Source: Notamacropus eugenii
Taxonomy: Eukaryota; Chordata; Mammalia; Diprotodontia; Macropodidae
Assembly: GCF_028372415.1 (NCBI RefSeq)
Contig: NC_092878.1
Coordinates: forward strand, 30,486,903 to 30,550,902
Length of the DNA stretch: 64,000 nucleotides
Direction: 5' to 3'
Each line of letters opens with the position of its first letter. Positions within the stretch are counted from its first letter, which is position 1. The translations under genes were made by a program, and so were the position numbers. Shown here one piece after another: positions 57,495-64,000 of the stretch. Below the pieces are notes generated by a model, which was not told the DNA's origin, ran no database searches, and worked only from the letters and a program-made list of their open reading frames with translations.

Positions 57495-59126
57495 ATCTAG
57501 GATTGCAACCAAGAATCCCCTTCCCAGTGAAACTAAGTATAATGATTTAGGGAGAAAATGGTCATTTAATGAAATAGATGACTTTCAAGCATTTCCAATG
57601 AAAAAACTAAAGCTGAACAGAAAATTTGATATCTAACACAAGACTTAAGGAAGCATAAAAAAGTAAACATGAAAGAGACTTAATAAGGTTAAACTGTTTA
57701 CATTCCAGTATGGGAAGATGATACATGTAACTTCTAAGAACTTTATTATTATGGCAATTAGGAGACTGCAAAAACAGATGACATGGACATGAGTCAATTA
57801 TACTGAGATGATCTCAGAAAAATGAAGGGATGAAAAAGAGGGATGCATTTGGGAGAAGGGGAAAGGGAGAGGTAGAATGGGGAAAATTAGCTCACATAAA
57901 AGAGGCACACTTGAAAGTTCTTACAGTGGAAGGGAAAGTGAGGAGAGTGGGCAACACTTGAACCTTATTCTCAGAATTAGTTCAAAGAGGGAAGAATATA
58001 GAAACATTCTTAACTGAATATAGAAATGTATCCTATCTGTCAGGAAAATAGGAGGGAAAGGGGCTAAGAGAAAAGGGAAGAGGATAAAAGGAAGAATAGA
58101 TAAAAGGAGGTAGTGGTCAGAAGCAAAATTTACTTTTGAGAAGGGTATAAAGGATGAAAAGAGGTAATAAGAGAGAGAGAGAGAGAAGAATAAACAGAAA
58201 AAAATAGGACAGATGGAAATGTGCAGCTATTAATCAGAATTCTGAAGGTGAGTAGGATAAACTCACCCATAAAAAAGAAGAGTATAGTAGAATGGATTAG
58301 AAACCAGGATCCAACAATATGCTGTTTACAAGTTACATACTTGAAACAGAAAGACACTCATAGGGTTGAAATAAGGGGCTGGACCAGATTTTGTCATTCT
58401 TTAGCCGAAGTTAAAAAAAAAAAAAGGCAGAGGTAGCAATTATCATCTCAGAAAAAGCAAAATTAAAAAATGACCCAATTAAAAGAGATAACCAGGGAAA
58501 CTACATTTTACTAAAAGGTACCATAGACAACAGATGGAAATACTAAATTTATATGCACCAAATGGGAGAACATCCAAATTCTTAAAGGAAAAGTTAAATG
58601 AGTTACAGGAGAAAATAGATAGCAAAACTATATTGGGGGGACCTCAATTGTACCCTCTCAGAACTAGGTAAATCCAACCATAAAATAAATAAGAAAGAAG
58701 TTAAAAGATGAATAGAAAAGTTAGATATGATACACCTCTGGAGAAAAATAAATAAGAATACAAAGGAGAATATTTTTTGTCAGCTGTACATGGCATCTTC
58801 ACAAAAAATGAACCATGTATTTGGGCATAAAAACCTCAGAACCAAAGGCAGAAAAGAATATTAAATGCATCCATTTCCAGACCATAATGCAATCAAAATT
58901 ACATCCAATAAAGGGTCTTGGAAGCAAATATTAAAAATTAGTTGGGAACTAAGCAATCTAAAACAAACTAAAGAATGAGTGGGCAAAAAAGCAAATCATA
59001 GAAACAATCAATAATTTTATTACATATAATGACAACAATGAGTCAACATACCAAAATGTGTGAGATGCCACTAAAGCAATACTTAGGAGAAAATTTATAT
59101 CTCTAAATGCTTAAATCAATAAAAAC

Positions 59127-59128
<2 letters not shown>

Positions 59129-59193
<65 letters not shown>
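59129..59193 (+). repeat. (GA)n microsatellite inside L1 ORF2 sequence
   Basis: About 32 perfect AG units. The flanks read as L1 ORF2 on both sides (ISLNA before, a Lys/Glu-rich region after), so the expansion arose from an A/G-rich codon stretch of the element. Confidence 0.95.
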
Positions 59194-59195
<2 letters not shown>

Positions 59196-59349
59196 AGATC
59201 AGCGAATTGGACATGCAGTAAAAAGAAAAACTGGAAAAAGAACAAATTTAAAATCCCCAATTAAGTACAGAAATAGAAATCCTGAAAAATCAAGGGCAAG
59301 CTTAATAAAAATTATTTTACATCATTGAAATAAAAATGCAACATGATAC

Positions 59350-59695
59350 CTTACAAAAGTGACATTTGAGTTGAGTGCTGAAGTAAACTAGGAATTCTAA
59401 GAGGTAGAAGTCAGGAAGAGGACTTTGCAGGCATGGGGAGAGTTTGTTCAAAGACATGAGGTTGGAGTATTTAAAATCACATAGGTACAATAACAAGGCC
59501 AATTTGACTAGACTGAAGAGTATGTGCAGGAAAGTAACGTAATAATATAAGAAAATTAGGTTGGATCATGAAAGACTTGAAATATCAAAAAGAGGCGTTT
59601 GTATTTGACCTTAAAGTTGATAGGGAACTAGTAGAGAGAGCCAATTGACCATGATATGGTCAGACAGCCTTGTGTGGGATGGATTGGAGAGACTT
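59350..59695 (-). mobile_element. L2-like interspersed repeat, antisense
   Basis: TGAAGTAAACTAGGAATTCT, CAGGCATGGGGAGAGTTTGT, TAGGTTGGATCATGAAAGAC and TTTGACCTTAAAGTTGATAG follow the order of a marsupial repeat whose opposite strand includes the L2 'ctccagtggctccctatt' region. Family assignment is tentative. Confidence 0.5.
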
Positions 59696-59799
59696 GATAT
59701 TTCTTCTCCTTCCTTTGAATTTTATTTTATTCTCTATTTAGGAAACACTAAATAAAATAAATATTTCTATATCCTTATTAGAACAGAAAACAGAAGAAT

Positions 59800-59880
59800 C
59801 ATAAACAATCAGTCAACAAGCATTTATTATACACCCATTCTATGCCAGGCACTGTGCTAGGTTTTGTATACAACACTGAA
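59800..59880. repeat. Unassigned interspersed repeat ('cactgtgctagg' module)
   Basis: CAATCAGTCAACAAGCATTT and CCAGGCACTGTGCTAGGTTT; the same module recurs at 60997-61065 and 18700-18790. Confidence 0.55.
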
Positions 59881-59999
59881 AATCTCTTTTATGTACAATT
59901 TGCTTTTCTTTTTAAGTATATAATAAATTCAACATGTCATTTTCAAAGATGTCGCACTAATCTATGACTCCCTCTGTTCCCTTTTGTGTATTTAAAAGA

Positions 60000-61000
60000 A
60001 ATATTTCAATGCCACTCTTTTCCATTGTTATTTGCTGTAGTTCTAAAAATGGCAGCAATAGAAATATCACAAGAGAATAATACTAAAACCTCAATAATTG
60101 GTAAAGAAGAAACAAAATTATCATTTTTGCGGATGGCATGAAGGTTTCCTTTGAAAACTTTATAGAATCAGCAAACAGTAGTTTTTTAAAAATTAAACCA
60201 TGAGATGCAAAATAGATACACAAAATTTATCAGCATCCCTATAAAAAATTTAAAAAATGATAGATAAAAGATAGAAAAAGAAACCATATACAAAATAACT
60301 ACAAAACGTATGTAGTATCTGGTGGTCAGTCTACCTCACTCAAGACTTATATGAATAAGTTGCAAAATACTCTTCTTAGAAATAAAATCTTAAGTAACTA
60401 AAAGGCTATGTATTGCTTATAATTGGACCATGACAATATAATTTAAAGAGATATTATCTACAGGAATTTACAGACATAATGCTATATCAATCAAATTACC
60501 AAGGGGTCACTCTATAGAATGAGACAAAATCAGGTTAAAATTTGGAAGAACAAAATGTCTGGGACCTAAAGGGAAATAAAGGGGGGGAAGGTGGGGGAAT
60601 AGCACTTCATGACCTCAAACCATTGTATAAAACTATAATTACCAAAACCACTTGGAGCTGGTTAAAAAATGTAATTTTTTTATTAGGGGCAGGTAGGTGG
60701 TACAGAGAGCATCTAGGTGACTCAGTGGATAGAATTCTAGGACCGGAGTCAGGAAAGCTCATCTTCATGAGTTCAAATCTGACCTGACACTTACTGGCTG
60801 TGTAACCCTGGGCAAATCCCTTAATCCTCTTTGCCTCAGTTTCCTCATCTGTAAAATGAGCTGGAGAAGGAAATGACAAACCACTCCAGTATCTTTCCCA
60901 AGAAAACCCCAGATAGGGTTGCAAAGACTCTGAAATGGCTGAACAACAAAATGGAAAAGTAGATCAATGGAACAGACTAGATAAGCAAGAAATCAAAAAT
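60000..61000 (+). mobile_element. L1 LINE ORF2 fragment (RT to C-terminal part), possibly the same copy as 56850-59330
   Basis: The text at 60540-60680 gives GGIALHDLKPLYKTIITKTT, the L1 motif GGLALPDLKLYYKAAIIKTT seen intact at 54.1 kb. After a SINE insertion (60682-60948) the element resumes with KVDQWNRLDKQEI. Upstream, 60040-60540 resembles degraded RT sequence with an altered FADD-like box near 60132. It is heavily mutated. Same strand and order as the 5' half at 56.9-59.3 kb make a single disrupted element plausible but unproven. Confidence 0.75.
60682..60948 (+). mobile_element. SINE with BovB-like RTE tail and a doubled head, inside an L1
   Basis: GGGGCAGGTAGGTGGTACAG is followed at once by a second head, CATCTAGGTGACTCAGTGGA, then GTAACCCTGGGCAAATCCCT, GGAGAAGGAAATGACAAACC, ACTCCAGTATCTTTCCCAAG, ending GCTGAACAACAAAATGG. 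Flanking L1 ORF2 sequence resumes on the other side. Confidence 0.9.
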
Positions 61001-61135
61001 ACTCAGTCAACAAGCATTTATTAAACACTATTTTGTGCCAGGCACTGTGCTAGGCTTGGGGAACACAATGAATCAGCCCATGTCCTCTGGGAAGTTACTT
61101 TCTTTTGGGGTGTATACATTAAAGTATATAAAAAT
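60997..61135. repeat. Unassigned interspersed repeat ('cactgtgctagg' module)
   Basis: ACTCAGTCAACAAGCATTTA and GCCAGGCACTGTGCTAGGCT, followed by ATGTCCTCTGGGAAGTTACT; same module as at 59800-59880. Confidence 0.55.
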
Positions 61136-63329
61136 AAATACAAGGCAATTTTGGGATGACTCATCATCATACATCTTTTTACAAAGGCTTTTTGCGTCTT
61201 TATGTTTATCCTACTTTCATTTTATGTCCCAGGATGCTCAAATCCCATTTGAAAGCTGTGCTTCATCATGCATATATTTTAGCAGTTTTTATTAAACCAG
61301 AGTTCTTTTCCTTTTAGCTATCAAAATGCAGCAATATCTTATATCATTTAACAATTGATTGAACTCATTTTGTTCTTTATGTAAAAGAACTTTTTCTGTT
61401 CTTTTAAATGCTAACCTCCTGAAAAGTCTTTGAAGAGATAACGTACTAAATCAGCAGTGATGATACAAATGCAAATAGTAAATCAATCCCTATCCTCATG
61501 GATCTCCCTCATGGAAAGGGGAGGCAAGAGGTCCCTATGTAGTTATCTACGGAATAAATAGAAAGAGGATAAGTAGAAATCAACGAAAAGTACATGAGGC
61601 AGTAAGTTTGCTGCCACCAGAAGTGTTCAGCATAGACTGGATATTCAGCTACTTGTCAGAAGTTTTGTACAAAGGATTCCACATGGGGTGAAAACTCAAA
61701 CAACCTCCAAGAACCTTTGCATGCCTAAAGAAATGAGAGAAATAGTTTAAGGAAAACTGATTCTGAATTCCATAGGCTGTGCAGAATTTCTATGAGCTTT
61801 GAGTACTAAAACCTTTTTGCTAGACAGGGTTAACTCACTCTTTGGGTGTATTCATATGTGTTCAATGTTCCAGAAAATGTCAGGTCTCTTTTAGAACAAG
61901 CTAACAGAACCACATTCCTTTCCCCTCACAGGGAACTACCCAATAGCTAGCAGGAGAGCATTCTCTGAATTCTGAGTCTTGGGATAATCACCCTGAAGCC
62001 AACTCTACACATGTCCCCCTGTTTGTTCAAGGGATGAATCGGCATGCTAGGGCAGCATCCCAATTTCTCACCACGAGGACCACGACTGCATAAGGCAGCA
62101 CCATCATCATGGTTATATCAGTGGCTTTTGAGTGACTCTGTACTCCTGACCACCGGAATATCTGGTAGCCATGTGTTTTGCACACGGGAAGGAAGCATTA
62201 CACATCTTCAACTGTTTTCAAGGCTATGGCAGCAGCAGCTCAGTAATTAGAGCAGAGAGATCTTGGAAAACCTTGTCTGGCCAGCGAATGATGAGTTTGC
62301 TTTTGGTTTAGGACATTAGCATGCAGAGGTGGGTCACAAGGGAAGGGTGGTGAGATGGTTTGGAAAGATAAAGGGGAGTGATTCAATGTGGTGGGGAAGT
62401 CTCTGAAGAAATCAAAGCACCCAAACATCATTATTTCTCTAGGCTCACAGACATTCTCTCTCTCACCAATTGTTTTTCTCTGCTAATGAAACTGTTGGAC
62501 CTTGAGATCCACATGGATAAACACACTGGTTGACTTTAAAGTTTCTTCAAATCCTAGGCCTAATTGGCAAATGACAGTGGGTGGAGGAAGCTTGTCAAGA
62601 AAGCCCACAAAACACTCTCTGGCAAGAGTCTCAATCCCTAGAAGACCGTTCTCTCGTGTTGTATTCTCTATGGACTAATGACATCGGAGAGTCACCAATT
62701 ATAAGGGAAATACCAGGATACCAGAGTTGTTCCATGGCAAAGTGGTCAATACATACCTTTCTCTACCCCTACACAAACCATGAGGCAAAATCAAGTCATT
62801 TCCTACAGAGAATCTTCAATCTGAAAAGAAGAGATTTGCTCTCATGTGCTGCTCCATAGACACAAAAGATAGCTTGGACCTTGGTAACTTGGGTTATAAT
62901 GGGAATGGGCTAGGAAAATGCTTTGGAACCAGCGAAGTCCCATGCAAACCTCATAAAGTTTGGCTTTTTCTTTCTTTTAACCAATGAACCCTAGGTCAGG
63001 ATGGGTTTGGGGGTAACTTCCTCCTCACAACCTCGACTTCCTGTCTCTAAGGGAAAGAAAAGACTCATCTCAGTCTCTCTTACAAAACATTTTGGTGACT
63101 TCAATGTAGATGAATCAGAAACATATGGATCAAATTTCCTCCTAAAATACACATGGGCTTAGCAATTAAAAGAAAATGTGTTGGATGCAGCAGATTTGCT
63201 CTTCCAGCCAAACCCAAATGTTTGAGAACTCCACAGCCCCCAGACAGAGTGATGGCCACCAAAAAGGATCACAAGGAATTAATGGAGAAAAACTAGGCTG
63301 ATAAATGTAGAGGCACAAGGCATACAATA
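61136..63329. other. No recognised feature over about 2.2 kb
   Basis: Unique-looking intergenic sequence. Short frames at 62044-62250 and 62581-62859 show no family similarity. GREM1 coding sequence, expected downstream in other mammals, is not present here. Confidence 0.5.
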
Positions 63330-63570
63330 ACTAGGAGGAAGCACTACTGGGCCTGGTGTCAGGAAGACCTGAATTCAAATCTGTTCTCAGACGTGTATTA
63401 CAAGTATGACCCTGGGCAAATCACTTAACCTCTGTCTGCCTCTAGTTTTCTCATTTGTAAAATAGAGATTATTGTAGCACCTACTTGGGTTGTTACAAGG
63501 CTCAAATGGGATAATATTTATAAAATGTTTAGCCTAGTGCCTGGCACGTAATAAGTGCTTAATAAAAAAC
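63330..63570 (+). mobile_element. MIR/CORE SINE, nearly full length
   Basis: GTGTCAGGAAGACCTGAATT, CTGGGCAAATCACTTAACCT, TTGTAAAATAGAGATTATTG and AGTGCCTGGCACGTAATAAG. Confidence 0.85.
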
Positions 63571-63579
63571 CCAGAAAAA

Positions 63580-63682
63580 CAAAACTTATTTCCTTCCTTC
63601 TCCCCCCACCCCGCTTCCTTTCTCTATCCCTCCTACTCTTCATCCCTCCCTCCCTTGTTTTCCTTCCTTTCTTCCATCCAGT
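63580..63682 (+). repeat. Pyrimidine-rich tract
   Basis: CTTCCTTCTCC, CCCTCCCTCCCTT and TTCCTTCCTTTCTTCC blocks; no coding signal. Confidence 0.85.
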
Positions 63683-64000
63683 CAACATTTTGTTTTTCAA
63701 CAGTCAGCAATTTCCATGCACACAGAAATAGGGAATGAAGCATTTTAGTGTCTATGGATCCCATTAACAGGGAAAATTCTCCTGCAGAAATTATGCACTA
63801 GAAAATTTGCCTTGAAATATGGGCTGATAAATGTGTTAACTTACAAGGAAAAAATCTAAACTATATTAGAAAAGGGTTGTTACAAGATGTACTGGATAGA
63901 CATACACCAAACACATTCTGGCTGGCAGGCTGTACATTCTGTTATTTGATAAAACTAATAATGTGGTAGGACGTGTTGATATAACTGATCCATTTAGCAA

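Larger units (their letters stand above)
56850..59330 (+). mobile_element. L1 LINE 5' half: ORF1 remnant, spacer and ORF2 endonuclease, degraded
   Basis: Segments read as L1 ORF1 C-terminus (MKAMIKKKELDIKFQEIIKE, RNMADRF-SSQIKE, then RAWNMIFWKSKDL, and after the hAT insertion IPFPVKLSIMI). The ORF2 start follows at about 58250 (RINSPIKKKSIVEWIRNQDP, TICCLQVTYLKQKDTHRV) and runs into endonuclease-like sequence (LYAPNGRTSKFLKEKLNELQ, YFLSAVHGIFTK). Around 59060-59110 it reads STYQNV-DATKAIL and ISLNA. Many stops and frame changes are present. It is interrupted by the MITE at 57290-57494 and expanded by (GA)n at 59129-59193. Confidence 0.85.

Noticed and set aside
61136-64000. Search for GREM1 coding sequence
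   Set aside because: No translation contains the GREM1 cystine-knot motifs; the gene probably lies beyond the window.
1-64000. Endogenous retroviruses, LTRs, Polintons, CRISPR arrays, tRNA, rRNA or snRNA genes
   Set aside because: No paired long terminal repeats, gag/pol/env-type protein motifs, array structure or recognisable RNA gene sequence were seen. tRNA-like stretches are SINE heads.

Overview
The window looks like a stretch of marsupial (metatherian) chromosome. The evidence is the repeat content: L1 elements of the type common in marsupial genomes, many CORE/MIR-type SINEs with two kinds of RTE-like 3' tails, abundant L2 and CR1/L3 fossils, and hAT-Charlie MITEs. There is also one vertebrate multi-exon gene with standard GT-AG introns. 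Nothing suggests bacterial or viral DNA. The assignment to marsupials rests on remembered repeat families, not on a search, and no species is claimed.

The only host gene recognised with confidence is SCG5, which encodes the neuroendocrine chaperone 7B2. Its last four coding exons lie on the + strand at 23014-23163, 29312-29424, 39646-39699 and 45227-45321. A 3' UTR follows, with an AATAAA signal at 45732. Exon phases, splice sites and peptide sequence fit 7B2 from the region just before the PC2-binding PPNPCP motif to the C-terminus. The signal-peptide/N-terminal exon was not found and is presumed to lie before position 1, so bases 1-23013 are most likely intron. Read literally, the last exon is one base short of the expected 96: the frame slips directly after the VNPYLQG inhibitory heptapeptide. 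This is either a sequencing or assembly error or a real change in the C-terminal peptide.

Layout. 1-23013: inferred intron, dense in SINE/MIR/L2 pieces, two L1 3' ends (about 3975-4670 and 22190-22790), a 122-bp near-identical duplication (4549-4670 and 6399-6520), microsatellites, and a repeat-poor block near 12.5-13.4 kb that may be a conserved noncoding element. 23014-45750: SCG5 exons and three introns of about 6.1, 10.2 and 5.5 kb. 45751-64000: SCG5 3' flank. In other mammals GREM1 follows SCG5 in this orientation, but no GREM1 coding sequence is seen. This flank holds CR1/L3 in both orientations, an orphan L1 5' end, and two antisense L1s (50110-52293 and 52531-54290). The first of these carries a nested ERH processed pseudogene with a 13-bp target-site duplication. 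Further on are an L2 antisense block, an RTE-type repeat, and a broken + strand L1 (about 56850-61000) that hosts a 205-bp hAT MITE, a long (GA)n tract and a SINE.

No new biological system was found. The most useful leads are the SCG5 C-terminal frame slip, the nested ERH/L1 insertion, the unexplained 122-bp duplication, the solo L1 5' end, and the candidate conserved noncoding blocks around SCG5. No endogenous retrovirus or other capsid- or envelope-bearing element was recognised.
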